DNA from: Abelmoschus esculentus
Taxonomy: Eukaryota > Streptophyta > Magnoliopsida > Malvales > Malvaceae
Assembly: GCA_035048815.1 (NCBI GenBank)
Contig: JAUCBN010000003.1
Location: 18,150,001 to 18,214,000, forward strand
Reading direction: 5' to 3'
Length of the DNA: 64,000 nt
Position 1 is the stretch's first letter, and the number at the start of each line of letters is the position of its first letter. The translations under genes and the position numbers were made by a program. Below, piece by piece: positions 11,201 to 22,960 of this stretch. A model generated the notes under the pieces. The model searched no databases. It worked only from the letters and a program-made list of their open reading frames with translations, and was not told the origin of the DNA.

Positions 11201-12518
11201 GACCTAAGGGTGGTTTATATAGTTTAAGACCTAGGTTAAAGTTTTCCATGCAAGGAAAGATTTCTAAAAGGGAAAGAATTACAACTCCTAATTAAACTAT
11301 AATACTTTATTCTTATTTCCTAAAATAACTCTTCTTTCCCGCGTTTAACTTTGACCATGGATTAAATCCTTAAATCGACTCTGTCTTTCTCTCGCTCTTG
11401 GTTCATTAAGATCAACATCTTTTTATCTTTCTGTCGAGCACCAGTTGTCTTTATGCTACTATCGCAGCCTCCAAAGTGCTTCCATGGCGAGTGCTTCATC
11501 TGCATTACATCATCTATCTTCTTATTTAACCATCTCTATAATATAGTTTCCTGTCTAAGAAAAAAAACTATCAAATGCATCTGCTTTATGCCAAATATTA
11601 GATAAATTCATGTTTTAAGTGTTTGGATGCTGAAATATGGAAAATAAGTAGAAATATTCATTATTACCCTTAAATTTATCCTTTAATATCAATAAACGAG
11701 TGGGAAAATAGTATAAAATTTAGGATTTTTAGGCACTTATCAATTCATGTATTTAGGAATAAAAAATAACCATGTAAAACCCTTGAACGAAAATCAAGAA
11801 AGTAATGAAATTTTTATCAAGAAAACTGATTTTATTGATTCAAGAATTTAAAGATTGTTGCGATCAACCAAGAACATTGAAATTTTATTAAATGACTTTA
11901 AGTTTCAGAGGTTTGAATGGTTCTTACCTCCAAAATTGATCCAACCTTCTTCCAAGGTTTAAAAACAAGAAAAACCAAAGAAAAACGAAGAGATTTTGAA
12001 GATAAAAATATAAAGAATTAACCAAAAAAATTATTGAAAAGATTGATGTTTAACTTTTAAAATATCATGGAGTGATTTCCAAGAAGATGAGAAAAAGAAA
12101 TATTGAAAATTGGTTTATGTTTATGATATAAAAATAGAATTTTAGGAATTAAATTAAGTTATTTGGGTTCTTAATTAAAGTTAGTTATTAAAATAGGTCC
12201 TTGGAAGACTTAGACCAACTAGGGTTATAATTTGATCAAAGCCCCTTAAAGATCCAAAGTTTTGGCTTAGTTTATAAAATTGTCCTCAAGTTTTCAATTT
12301 TTACAAAAGAGTCAAAAATTTCAAAATCTTAGAGATTAAAGGGTCAATTTTCAAAATTGACTTAACCTAAGTTAAATATATATATCAAATAAGAATTTTA
12401 AGATATTTTACTATAATTTATTTCGATTAAAAATTAATTTTTAAGTATTTAATCTCGAACTAGACTAAACTGACAAAACCGATTCACTAAACTTCTAGGC
12501 CCAATTTAGGGTGTTACA
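8227..12518 (-). mobile_element. G2: chromovirus 5' LTR split by an Athila solo LTR
   Basis: The + strand begins TGTACCCTCTCGACCCGG and ends TTTAGGGTGTTACA. The adjoining iMet primer site sets the minus orientation. After removing the solo LTR (10375-11742) and one duplication copy, the LTR is about 2.9 kb. It is AT-rich without coding frames. The opposite LTR and the pol region of G2 are not in the window. Confidence 0.7.
10375..11742 (-). mobile_element. A2: Athila-like solo LTR with perfect target duplication
   Basis: The segment runs from TGATGG to GGCACTTATCA and is flanked by ATTCA at 10370-10374 and at 11743-11747. No internal region or primer site is present, so it is a solo LTR made by recombination between two LTRs. 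It shares with A1 and A3 the GATACCTCCCGGCGTG block (10808), a minus-strand TATA box at 11214-11222 and the AAAACTA...GTTTAATTAACT region. Its length of 1368 bases is close to the 1374-1375 of the A3 LTRs. Confidence 0.85.
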
Positions 12519-12636
12519 GTCTCCTTCCAAATCAAAACATAAATCATTATAACCTACCATAATTCTATTTGTAACATCAACAAAGTTCAAGTAGTAGCAA
12601 ACTATTTTATGTAATTATAGATATTTAATTATACAT

Positions 12637-14492
12637 TATTTTAAATAATTTAAATATTATAGTTTTAGTCCTTAAAATTTTTAATTTTTATTAATTAATT
12701 TAATAGTTTTCAGTGGTCTTCATCGTTTGTGGTGTTCAGCAATGTTCAACGCACATGGTAGACTCATCCATAATTTTTTAGGAAAATTCTACGACGGACG
12801 TCGAACACTGCTGAACATCGCAAATGTTGAACACTGATAAACATTATTAAATTAATTAATAAAGATTAAAAATCTTAAGGACTTAACGTACGATTAATAA
12901 TTATTTAAAATAAAATTTTAATTAAATTATTTTTATAGGAAAAACTATATGTGTGATCACTTAACTATCATCCTTTTTCTATTTTGATCATACAACTAAT
13001 TTTTTTCATCAAAATTATTACTAATATTTTATTTTGTTATCATTTTGTTCATAGATTGTTAAATATTAAACAAAAATTATGACATGATATGGTTCGATAA
13101 CAATTTTAATCTCTAAAATTGTAACGTTATATCAAATTAATCCTAATAAAAATAATTTTTCAAATATTTAGATTAAACCTCAAATTCTTTTTTTTCCCTT
13201 TACAATAAATAATATTCTTCTCCTTTTCTTGCACTTTTCTCAAAAACCAAATAAATATCTATAAGAGTTAGTATAAACTCGTAAAATTTAAGATAATTTT
13301 TTACTTGATTATAAATATTTATAGACCGTTTTTTTATTAAATCCTTCAAGAAAAGTACCTCAAACATTACTCAAATATATATATATATATATAATAAAAA
13401 ATAAAAAAATAATTGAAAGATGACATTTCTAGTATTTTAGGGTTATTATTTTATATACTAGGGGAATACAACCCAAATTATAGTAGATTAAATTTTTGTA
13501 CCTCGACTTTTCTTTTAAAACTGGAAATGCATACAATGGAGTATTTATATAAGCTTGATTAATATCGAACAATCTCTTGTTCATATCGGAAGGGTTCATA
13601 ACTTTGGTATAAGAAATTTTGGTGCTATTATTATCACTGATTTTCTCAATCCAATTGATCGTTTTTTTTATTTGATCATCAAAAAATTGATATATACTAT
13701 TGGTTGATATAAGTTTTTTGAATTTTAATGATTATTTTTTATTGTTCAATGATATTATAGAATTGATTATCTTAATTCTCTAATCCTAAAAACAATAAAA
13801 AACTTTAACGTTTAAATTTTTTTTCTTATCTTTTGTTTTATATACAATACAGATTGAGGCAACGCTTGAATTGACGTCGTTACTTGTTGCATAAGAAGAA
13901 AGGAAAAATTAGGGTTTGATTCAAATATTTTATGAGTTATTTTTTTATTAGTGTTAAATAGATATAATGTAATGATTTTTGGATTAAATATTTTTTAAAT
14001 TATGTCATGTTATAATTTTCGTTAAATAATTAAAAGTTAGTGCCCAAAACGATAACAAAATAAAATATTAGTAACGATTTTGATAAAAAATTTGGTTGAA
14101 TGAACAAAATAGAAAAAAGTGATAGTTGAATGACTACTTGTATAGTTTTTCCTATATAAAATAATTTAATTAAAATTTTATTTTAAATAATTATTAATTA
14201 CATATTGAGTCCTTTGAGATTTTTAATCTTTATTAATTAATTTAATGATATTCAACAATGTTCAATGTTAATGGTGTTCAGTGATGTTCGATGCACGTGG
14301 TAGACTTATCCAATTTTTTAAGATGACATTTCAATAAAAACGCCCTTTTACATGCTAAATAGATTAGGATGAATCTATAACGGGCGTCGAACATCGCTGA
14401 ACATCACTAACGTTGAACATCGATGAAATTATTAAATTGATTAATAAAAATTAAAAATCTCAAGGACTCAATATATAATTATTTATTGTATA
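12637..14492. mobile_element. ~1.86-kb inverted-repeat element whose arms are hairpins
   Basis: 12637-13110 is inverted against 13975-14492. The outer third of each arm is itself a palindrome: AATTTTTATTAATTAATTTAAT...TGTTCAAC is mirrored within ~285 bases on the left and within ~315 bases on the right. The inner arm portions share TAGGAAAAACTATA, TAATATTTTATTTTGTTATC and ATTATGACATGATAT in inverted order. The central ~860 bases are AT-rich with no transposase visible. This looks like a non-autonomous DNA transposon with very long terminal inverted repeats. Confidence 0.7.
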
Positions 14493-14640
14493 TTGAGTCC
14501 ATCACACTTTTATTAATTGCATATTGGGTTTTTGATATTTTTAATTTTTGTTAATTAATTTAATAATGTTCAACAATATTCATCATTAATGGTGTTTAAT
14601 AATGTTCGATACCCGTGATAGAATTTTCCAAATAAATTAT
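14493..14640. repeat. partial third copy of the hairpin arm
   Basis: TATTGAGTCC, TTTTTAATTTTTGTTAATTAATTTAATAATGTTCAAC and GTTCGATACCCGTGATAGA match one half of the arm hairpin immediately to the left. The copy stops midway near 14640. The reading frame starting here is therefore repeat-derived. Confidence 0.6.
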
Positions 14641-15142
14641 TTTATCCTTAACATTGATATCCCTTATCTCTTCTATAATCTAAACGTACGAAAAATAGCT
14701 TTTATTTTCTATCAATTTCACAAGTTTCGAACATTCATTTGTTCAAGGGAAAGAGGAGGGGAAGGTAAAAGTCTTCTTAAAAATTTAAAATTTAAATATA
14801 ATTTATTTTTTTAAAAAAATATATTTTTATTTTTGTGTTTCAAAATTTTATAAGTTTTTTTTTTAATTTTATAAATTGATTCGTTTTAACATAAAATTAC
14901 CCATCCAGGATTAATTTTTTTTCTTTATTCTATGTATTTATTTTAACTTCTATATTTAAGATTAATAGATTTCCCTTTAACAATAATATATTAAATTTCT
15001 CATTTTTCTTTGATTAATGTCACTATAATTATTTACATTGTATTTTTTATTCTTATAACAACATGTAGAGGAAAAATCAGAAGAAGAAGCTCAGAAATAT
15101 TTTGTTCTACCATAAAAATAAAATAAAAAATATGGTATATAT
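14641..15142. other. AT-rich intergenic DNA
   Basis: I see only AT-rich, low-complexity sequence here with no recognisable coding, RNA or repeat structure. Confidence 0.5.
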
Positions 15143-15375
15143 TATTATAAAGGTTAGAATCAACTTGCATGGGTAAAACTCATCTAATTTTATATTAATT
15201 TTAGACCGTTGGATAAATGAAATGGATAGATGAGATTAATTCCTTATTTTTTCAAGTAATAATTTTCATATTTTCTATCAATTATTTTATTCATCTATTT
15301 CAATCATCCAACCATAAATTAATGTAAAATTAAACGAGTTTTACACTATATAACTTGAACCTAACCCTTATTATA
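15143..15375. mobile_element. foldback MITE, family F1 copy 2
   Basis: This is an almost complete palindrome of about 230 bases. The ends ATTATAAAGGTTAGAATCAA and (inverted) TTATAATAAGGGTTAGGTTCAA are followed by matching TAAAACTC...TAATTTTA arms and GGATAGATGAG near the centre. It belongs to the same family as 3268-3446 and 62385-62575. Confidence 0.75.
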
Positions 15376-15383
15376 AATACTAA

Positions 15384-15610
15384 GGCTTTGTTTTTGGTTG
15401 AGTTTGACTTTTCAAACCAACTTTTGTTAAAAGCAACCAAAAACATCAAATAAAGGGATAGCTTTTGAGAGTAAATTTTTTATGTCTTTTTCCCAAAATC
15501 ACTTCTCAAACCTAGCTTTTGGAAAAGCTATTTTTTTGGCTTTTACAAATCATTTCTCAAACCTTGGTTTGGATCAAACCAAGGTTTTGTACCATAACCA
15601 AAACACACCC
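15384..15610. mobile_element. Tourist-like (PIF/Harbinger) MITE with TAA duplication
   Basis: The terminal inverted repeats GGCTTTGTTTTTGGTT and AACCAAAACACACCC are flanked on both sides by TAA (15381-15383 and 15611-15613). A three-base TAA duplication and a GG(G/C)-starting terminus are typical of PIF/Harbinger MITEs. The 227-base body is non-coding and includes inner repeats such as TCAAACC and AGCTTTTGGAAAAGCT. Confidence 0.8.
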
Positions 15611-15747
15611 TAAGTATATGGTGCTTTTCAAACGTGCATTAAATTTTTATAATATTTAAGTTCAGTTAGTTTAAACTCTTAAACTAAAAAAAAATAGATA
15701 AATAATTTTATATTGGTGATAATTGAAAATTTTATTTCTAAAGTGAA

Positions 15748-15962
15748 TAAATAGTCACTAAACTAAACATAAACTATCTTTTTGAACACTAAAGTTTTCA
15801 AAATTAAAAAATTGTTATTAAACTTATCAAATTATTACATAATGTTTATAATGTGTAATGATTATTTTGTGACATTTCAATAAGGTTAATAATCATTCTG
15901 TATATTTCAAAACTTTAATGATTAAAAATTATATTTTATTTAGTTTAGGGACTATTTATATA
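15748..15962. mobile_element. foldback MITE
   Basis: The left arm AATAGTCACTAAACTAAAC...ACTAAAGTTTTCAAAAT is inverted against ATTTCAAAACTTTAATGATT...TAGTTTAGGGACTATT. The loop is short and AT-rich. There is no coding capacity. Confidence 0.6.
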
Positions 15963-16746
15963 TTTTTTTCTTAATTTTATTTGAGATAAGCTACGTGAAT
16001 GATCACTAAACTTTTAGGGTATTTTTACTTTAGTTACAAAATATTTAAAACTTACATTACAAGCATTGAACTTTTAATTTGTTTTATTATGGTCACAATC
16101 GTTAAAAAATATTGTTAAAGTTTTTTTCCCAAAATCCATAATTTTAAGAATTAATTTCCATAAAAAAATTAGATAAACAAAACAATCACCGATTAATCCT
16201 AACAGTGATAAGGCTCCATATGATTAAAAGATTAAGATAGATTGGTTTTAGATGGTCGAACGATTGAAAATGAAAGATTGAAAAGTCTTAAGTTTAGTTG
16301 TGAGTCACTAAGTTTTGATCGATATTTTAGGAGGTTCAGAAGATATCTAATGCATTTGAATCGGTAAAAGGATTAAAAGAACTCTATTAGTTTGAAGATC
16401 TTTCTGATCAAATAAACCACCAAAACGACGACGTAAGAAGATAATTATCCAAAAAATGTTTTGATATATATCTTAACAATTGAATCTATTTGAAATTTGA
16501 TTATGCATATGATTTGATCAAATAAAATCTTCTCACTGTCGGAGATCTAAAAACATTTGTTCATTAAAAAAATCAATCTTTTATGGTAGCTATAATTCTT
16601 AAAATTAATATTTTTATAGAAGACTTTAATATCTTCTTTCAATGACAATAATCATAATAAAAATAATCAAAATTTCAATAATTGTAATATAAATTTTAAA
16701 AGTATAGTGATTAAAATAGAACTATTTTAAAAATTAAGTTGCTACC
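15963..16746. other. AT-rich intergenic DNA
   Basis: This is AT-rich sequence between a foldback element and the copia LTR. No reading frame, RNA gene or clear repeat boundary is visible. Confidence 0.5.
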
Positions 16747-17414
16747 TGTTAGTTAAATAGACCGTAAAACAGGGCGTTAGTATTATCATAAAAATAAAAT
16801 AAACTAATTGAAAGATAAATGGACCGTGTCGTGGTATGGAGGTCACTGCCTTAGAAATAATTCGCCCCGATGTGTGTACTCGATACTTTAGGCGGCTGTC
16901 CCCCGAAGGTTAGTACGGTCACTCCAAACAGTGTACACCTAAAGTTTGGAGTGGACTATGGTGGTAGTGGTCGTCTGAACTGGAGTCGAACAAAAGCTAA
17001 CATAAGCTTTTAAACAATGCTCTCAATTTATCTTAAAGAATCAGAACGAATTCTGAATGGGATGAATAAAAATGAGAGAAAAGCCTCTTATTTATAGGTT
17101 GAAAGAAAGGGCAAATCTGTGCGAGAATCAGATAAAATCTAATTTAAATAATAGATTATATCCAATCAAATCTCTAATAGTATCAGATAATATCTATCCA
17201 AAAATAGTAGATTTGATAACCGAAAATATCCATTTAAATCTTGGATAATATCTATTCAAAATTAGATTTAATAACAGATAATTTTAAATCAAATCTCTGA
17301 TATTTATTAAATCTAATTGATTATACATTTAAAATTAAAAATGAATTTTAACTTAATCGAACTGATTCCATGTTTCCTATAAATATAAAGTGTGGGATTC
17401 AAACATTATACCCA
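16747..17414 (-). repeat. 3' LTR of C1
   Basis: It runs from TGTTAGTTAAATAG to TTATACCCA. It aligns with 20888-21554 along its whole length and, inverted, with the solo LTR at 61433-62150. Shared blocks include AAACAGGGCGTTA, CGTGTCGTGGTATGGAGG and CCCCGAAGGTTAGTACGG. Confidence 0.9.
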
Positions 17415-17427
17415 TAATCCCCCACTA
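17415..17427 (-). promoter_or_regulatory. polypurine tract of C1
   Basis: The minus strand reads TAGTGGGGGATTA immediately before the 3' LTR, a typical plus-strand primer for copia reverse transcription. Confidence 0.75.
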
Positions 17428-17784
17428 ATGCGAAGGAATCCTCCTAAAAAATCATAGAGTTCGACCAACACAAGACGACCACTAGCGAGATTTGTTACTT
17501 AAGTACATAATGAACGAATCTTGAACTAGTACGTAGTGGTGATGAGTAATCCTCCTCTTAGATAAGTGAAACTAGTCTTGAACTTTCTAAGATCGGGGTG
17601 AACTCATAACACATAACTAATCCCTTCATCCATCATAGCCCGTAATGTGAAGATGTGTATATACATAAAGTATATATATTTAGCCATATTACCTCGGGAT
17701 TTTAGTAAGTGTACTAGAAAAAAGGCCCATCGTTTTTTATAGAAAACGACTAACTCTTCTCACTTACATAGGTTATTTCATCAA

Positions 17785-18195
17785 GTTTATCTCAACATAA
17801 ACCACCCAAAATCGGGCTATGAAATAATTAAGAGCTTTGTATAAAGCTCAACCTCACAAGAAAATAAGGTGATTTTCTTCAAGTTCATATTAAATGAACC
17901 ACCCAAACTCTGGGCTAAGAAATCATTAAGAATAAAAACTCAATCTCTTTGTCTAGTAAATTCAATAATATTCTTCTCAATAGAACAATCCAACCTCTTT
18001 GGATAAAATTTATTAAGAGTTAAAATAAACTCATCATTCCGAGCGGTAAGTTCAATTAGTCTTTCGCAATAGGTCTAAGAACTTATTAAGAGTAGTTATT
18101 TAACCAAAATCAGTAAATTCATCAAGTCTTTCTCACTAAGACCACCCAGAACTTGGGCTATGAATTTATTAAGAGCATTAAGCTCAAATTGGGCA
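17785..18195 (-). repeat. three degenerate direct repeats in the 3' non-coding part of C1
   Basis: The pattern ACCACCCA(A/G)AA...GGGCTA(T/A)GAAAT...ATTAAGA recurs near 17800, 17900 and 18145, each time with AAGCTCAA or AACTCAA shortly after. This ~900-base stretch lies between the RNase H end and the polypurine tract. Confidence 0.55.
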
Positions 18196-18312
18196 TGTAC
18201 ATGAAACGTCATAGGGATTGGATAGATGGGCATGTACACTATAAATCGTTCCATGGTTTCGTTTGACCACATTGAACTTATAGAGCTAAGTTGGGTATCC
18301 ACCATTAATTAT

Positions 18313-19470
18313 TCAACCAATGGTCTTAAGACCCATCCCCCTCGACGAATCCAGAATTTTTTTTCTGCTCAATCCTTTGGTAGAAGGATCAACCAAATTC
18401 ATCTCCGACTTAACATACTCTAAGACGAGTACTCCATTTTTTCTTAGGTATCTCACATATTCGTACCTTATACGAATGTGTCTCTTCTTACCATTATAAG
18501 TTTGATTTAGATCCACATGTATCGTAAATTAGGAATCGCACAATAAAGATATCGGAGAAGTCGGTTTTCCCCATAAAGGTATCTCTACTAAAAGATTCCT
18601 TATCTACTCAATTTCTTGCCCAGTTAAGTCTAGAGCTATAAACTCTGACTCTATGGTGGAGCGTGCAATATAGGTCTGCTTGGCAGACTTCCACAAGATG
18701 ACAACTCCACCTAAAGTGCAAAAATATCCATTCGTAGAGCTTACCTCACCACTATCAGAAATCTAGTTGGCATCACTACATCATTCCAAAGAAAATGATA
18801 GCCAACGAAATTGAGTTTTCAATCCATAATACCCTTAAATTACTTTAGTAAGCATCTAAGAGTCTTAATGTTCAACACTTATATTATGAGTATATCTACT
18901 CAATCTACTCATAGCATAGGTGATATCGGGCCGAGTATAGTTCATTAAGAACGTTAGGTTTTCAATAATTTAGCATATTCAACCTAGAAACATAGTTTCT
19001 TTTATTTTTACCGAGATGAGTGCTAGAGTCAAAAGGGGTTCTAGCAGAGATGGCATCCCAACAGTCAAAACTCTTTAACATTTTTGAGTGAACCCTATGA
19101 CTACTAGCCTAGCTTTATAACTTTGGATTGAGCCATCTAGCATGAGTTTCTTCCTAAAAACTCATTTAATGTTGATAGGTTTAAATCCTCTAGGCTAGTC
19201 TACCAATTCCCAAGTATGATTTAGATATTATTGACTCTAGTTCATCATTAACAATTCTTCTCCAAAAACTAGTTTTAATACATCTCATATTTTCTTCATA
19301 AGTTTTAGGATCCTCATCTAACAAGAAACTTGAGCTATAAGATCTGATAAGTTTGTCTAAATCATTTATCTCAAAAATAAAGGAAGTAACAAAGTCATGT
19401 CCAAAAGATATTTTTATCTTCGTTTAGACTCTAATTCAAACTTTAGAGAATCTCATACGACATTGTTGGC
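18313..19470 (-). pseudogene. copia reverse transcriptase/RNase H remnant of C1
   Basis: Read from high to low coordinates, the minus strand gives a reverse transcriptase N-terminal stretch around 19140 (LMLDGSIQSYKARLV then GFTQK). It then skips most of the catalytic palm. Around 18950 it continues with NYTRPDITYAMSRLSRYTH, around 18680 with WKSAKQTYIARSTMESEFIA (the RNase H core) and at 18516-18313 with the C-terminal HIRIRYEYVR, DPSTKGLS and SRGMGLK motifs. Several stops and a large deletion, including the YVDD region, make it non-functional. The order and motifs are clearly Ty1/copia. Confidence 0.8.
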
Positions 19471-19628
19471 AGCATACTCAATAAATACTACATCAACGGT
19501 TTAAGGACCGATGGTGGACTTGTTAAAGTCGGGTAAATCTACTTTAGCCAGACACCCCCACACTTTTAGCTATTACAATTTAGGTGCATAACATTTTCAC
19601 AGTTAGTATGGGGTTAAGTCTAATTTCA

Positions 19629-19874
19629 TTATGAGGTACTCGGTTTAAGATTTACCAATAGAATGACTTCCCCCAATATGTTATCAACTAACTCAGAATT
19701 TATCAACAATGAATTTATCATCTCTTTTAAAGTTCTATTTTTTCTCTCGACTATGTCGTTTTGTTGAGGAAAATGAGGGGTAGAAGTTTCATGAACTATG
19801 TCATTCGTCTCATATACCTGTTTAAGATATTTAGATCCAAACTCACCACTTCTATTGGACCTAACAATTTTCAT
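19629..19874 (-). pseudogene. copia integrase core fragment of C1
   Basis: This is an 81-residue fragment of the copia integrase catalytic core. It contains VRSNRSGEF (the second catalytic Asp, usually VRSDRGGE, is changed to Asn) and HFPQQNDIVERKNRTL, the usual PQQNGVAER(K/R)NRTL motif carrying the catalytic Glu. The upstream zinc-binding part is missing or unrecognisable. It lies upstream, on the minus strand, of the reverse transcriptase remnant, the order expected for copia. The Asp-to-Asn change alone would inactivate the enzyme. Confidence 0.85.
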
Positions 19875-20887
19875 CTTTTTTCATAAAGAGAATTTTTATG
19901 GAGATTTCTGCACAGTCCTAAGATAGACAAATCTTTTCTTCCTTCTTAATACTCTAAAGAAAAGATCTAAAAGAAATTTAATGGCTACAAACATCTTTTA
20001 GTAACATTAATGTCTATCATTTTCTCTTTATTTTAAATAAGGTTCTTGCCTTAAAAGATCACTAGAAATATTCATCTACTATGACTAAAAAAAAGATATC
20101 TTAAAAAATTATTAAGATAATTATTCTAACTTCTGCACTAAGTATATAATATATATTTAGTCATAGTATTTTATAAATTGGAATAATGAGCATAGTAATA
20201 CATCATGTAGGTCTAGAAAGAGAGGTGGTGCAGAACGCACACTAAAATATCAAGTCTTTCAAAGAACCAATCTTAGACATGCATTTTTAAACTATCTCAT
20301 TACTTTCCAATTAATCTCTTATGAATATTTATCTCTTCATTTAGGTCTTTTAAAAGTTATGCTTAATATATATTCCCCACTAAAAAAATTATTAGGCATA
20401 CTCAAGATAAGTTTTCTACTAAAAAAATGTCATCTAGCCTTCTTTTGCAACCTAGTCTAAAAGATACTCACTAAGCTTACAGACTAGATAATGGCTTAAA
20501 TATAAATTCATGTATTATAAATCATGAATTAAATAATCTGACCTTATAAGTAGAAACACAATTCATGTAGACCTTGTCTATTTTTATCATGCCTGCAACT
20601 TCAATCCTTGCATCATGATCCCAAAATTTATCGTGACTGATATTTCACATATATTTTGAATCTACAAAATTCAAAAAAACTTATATATGATTAGTCACGA
20701 AAATAATTTACTAACAGTAATAAAAATAACTCACTAAAAGTAAAATATCCTTATCTTTAGGATTTTGGTTCTTATCTTCAACTTCACCACCATCTTCGAT
20801 TATTGACCCGTCAAGTGCGTCAAGCTTGAACAAACCCAAAACCAGCTTGACAATAATATCATTTTTGCAGTAGAATTGTTTCTAAAT
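19875..20887 (-). other. decayed 5' internal region of C1
   Basis: No gag or protease motif is recognisable. The sequence is AT-rich with many stops. A canonical iMet primer site is absent next to the 5' LTR, where the minus strand reads ATTTAGAAACAATTC. Confidence 0.45.
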
Positions 20888-21554
20888 TATTGGTTAAATA
20901 GACTGCAAAACAGGGCGTTAACACTGACAGGAAAATAAAATGAACTAATTGAAAATAAATGGATCGTGTCGTGGTATGGAGGCCACTGCCTTAAAAATAA
21001 TTCGCCCTGATGTGTGTACTCGCTACTTTAGGCGTCTGTCCCCCGAAGGTTAGTACGGTCACTCCAAACAGTGTACACCCAAAGTTTGGAGTGGACTATG
21101 GTGGTAGTGGTCGTCTGAACCAGATTCAAACAAAAGCTAACAGAAGCTTTTAAAGAATGCTCTCAATTTATCTCAAAGAATCAGAACGAATTCTGAATGG
21201 GATGATTAAAAATGAGAGAAAACTCTCTTATTTATAGGTTGAAAGCAGGGGCAAATCTGTGCGAGAAACAGATAAAATCTGATTTAAATAACATATTATA
21301 TCCAATCAAATCTCTAATAATATCAAATAATATCTATCCAAAAATAGTAGATTTGATAACCGAAAATATCCATTTAAATCTCGGATAATATCTATTCAAA
21401 ATTAGATTTAATAACAGATAATATCAAATCAAATCTCTGATATTTATTAAATCTAATTAGTTACACATTTAAAATTCAAAATGAGTTTTAGCTTAACCAA
21501 AATGCTTTTATATCTCCTATAAATATGAAATGTAAGATTCAAGTATTATACCCA
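20888..21554 (-). repeat. 5' LTR of C1
   Basis: It aligns with the left LTR with scattered substitutions. A TATAAATAA box is read on the minus strand at 21228-21236 and would drive transcription leftward into the element. The terminal TG is mutated to TA. Confidence 0.88.
21228..21236 (-). promoter_or_regulatory. TATA box of the C1 5' LTR
   Basis: TATAAATAA on the minus strand sits in the LTR at the same place as in the left LTR and in the solo LTR C3 (61813-61820). Confidence 0.6.
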
Positions 21555-22351
21555 CACTATGTAATAAAGAGTAGCAATGAGAGTATCCTATGTGGAAATG
21601 TTGCTTATCAATTGGTCAAATAAAATGGCTCTGCTTTCTTTTCAATGCTTATTATTATTATTATTTCTACAAGGATCAACAACTTCAATGTCAATAATAT
21701 CATAAACATGCAAACTGATATGTCGACAGCTTTAACAAAATTTCAGACTCCTCAAAACAACATTATTTCTGACATTTCATGTAAATAGCATGAAATTTTG
21801 TTTAATGAATGTTTGTACAGATCATGTACAAAACCTACCCCACCTACCTATATCTGCCTTTGGCTTCAATGATTATTTTAGTATATATTTGATTTTAGAA
21901 TCAAAAATTAAGATTAAAAAGGAAAAAAATTAAATAAATAAAAATTAAGGCTTAAAATAAATGTATATTATACTTTAAAATGTAAAAAGAAAATAGGAGG
22001 TGCAATATCTCCTAAATATGGAGCAGTTCCGTCACTGACCCATTCAAGAAAATATAAATGAAAAAACTTGAAGTATATCATCACAAGGATTGGAACAGAT
22101 TTTTGCTGTCGGCACATAGGGTAGTTGCAAGCATTGATGTGTTTGGGTACCATTCGCTTGTATTGAAAAACATAGGATAAGATATGAAGATAATGTAATG
22201 AAAAACTTCAAACAATTTATCTCATCAACAAACAGTACTGTGATAACTTATCAAAGATGTCATGTGCTATGCATGTGAAAACTTATACTAATAATTAGTA
22301 TATTATATCAACTACTTACGGATATGTTACTGTACTGATCTAGATCGTGAC
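21555..22351. other. unassigned DNA between the two copia elements
   Basis: This is moderately AT-rich sequence with no supported gene, RNA or repeat. Short frames such as the one at 21968-22153 show no family resemblance. Confidence 0.5.
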
Positions 22352-22356
22352 TGATA

Positions 22357-22947
22357 TGATAGAATTTTAATGATTAATTTTTATGGTTTATGTAACTTAA
22401 AATCGATAATTTTGATGTATGTTTCCATAGTGATGATTAGCGGTGATTAAAGATAAGGTGAAATTCTTTTTCCCTCCACTCCTTGTTAAACGTAGAAAAG
22501 TAAAGAGTCAATTCAAAGTTTGTGAGAAAGTAAAAAGTTCAAATTAAATATTTGACCATTACCTAAATTAATTTAATTAATTAATTAATTTAATTATTTA
22601 AATTAAATTAACTTCAAGGGATAAGAGAGAACAGTTTCTTTTGGATAAAGATTTATGCTAGTTTTTAATAACCAGAGAAAAATAGTTTCTTTTTCTATTC
22701 ATCTTCTTCTCACGATAAAAAATGATTGATTAAGTTCGACATCATTAAGGACGAAGAAAATCCAAAAGGAGAAGAGAGAAATAACATTTAAGAAAAAGAT
22801 CTATGGAGAACAATAAGTTTTCTTTTCTTTCTTTTCAGTTTAACAATAAAAAATTTTATCAACGTGATTACCCATAAATCTATTAATGTTAGATTGTTTT
22901 CCGTATTATAGTATATTCATGTTCTTAGTTTACAGAAAATTCTAACA
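22357..22947 (+). repeat. 5' LTR of C2
   Basis: It begins TGATAGAATTTTAATG and ends TTCTAACA. It includes an AT-rich block of alternating TTAATTAA repeats (22560-22612) that differs in length from the other LTR. Confidence 0.9.
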
Positions 22948-22949
22948 AT

Positions 22950-22960
22950 TGGTATCAGAG
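22950..22960 (+). promoter_or_regulatory. tRNA-iMet primer-binding site of C2
   Basis: TGGTATCAGAG lies two bases after the LTR end. It is an exact match to the start of the plant initiator-Met primer site. Confidence 0.9.

Larger units (their letters stand above)
16747..21554 (-). mobile_element. C1: Ty1/copia element with both LTRs, internally deleted
   Basis: Two direct LTRs of 668 and 667 bases (16747-17414, 20888-21554) enclose 3473 bases. The minus-strand polypurine tract TAGTGGGGGATTA touches the left LTR, and the minus-strand integrase, reverse transcriptase and RNase H remnants appear in the copia order. The internal region is shorter than usual for copia (about 4 kb or more) and no gag was recognised. 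The right LTR starts TATTGG instead of TGTTAG, so its terminal TG has mutated. The flanks (CTACC, CACTA) do not give a clean target duplication. Confidence 0.85.
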
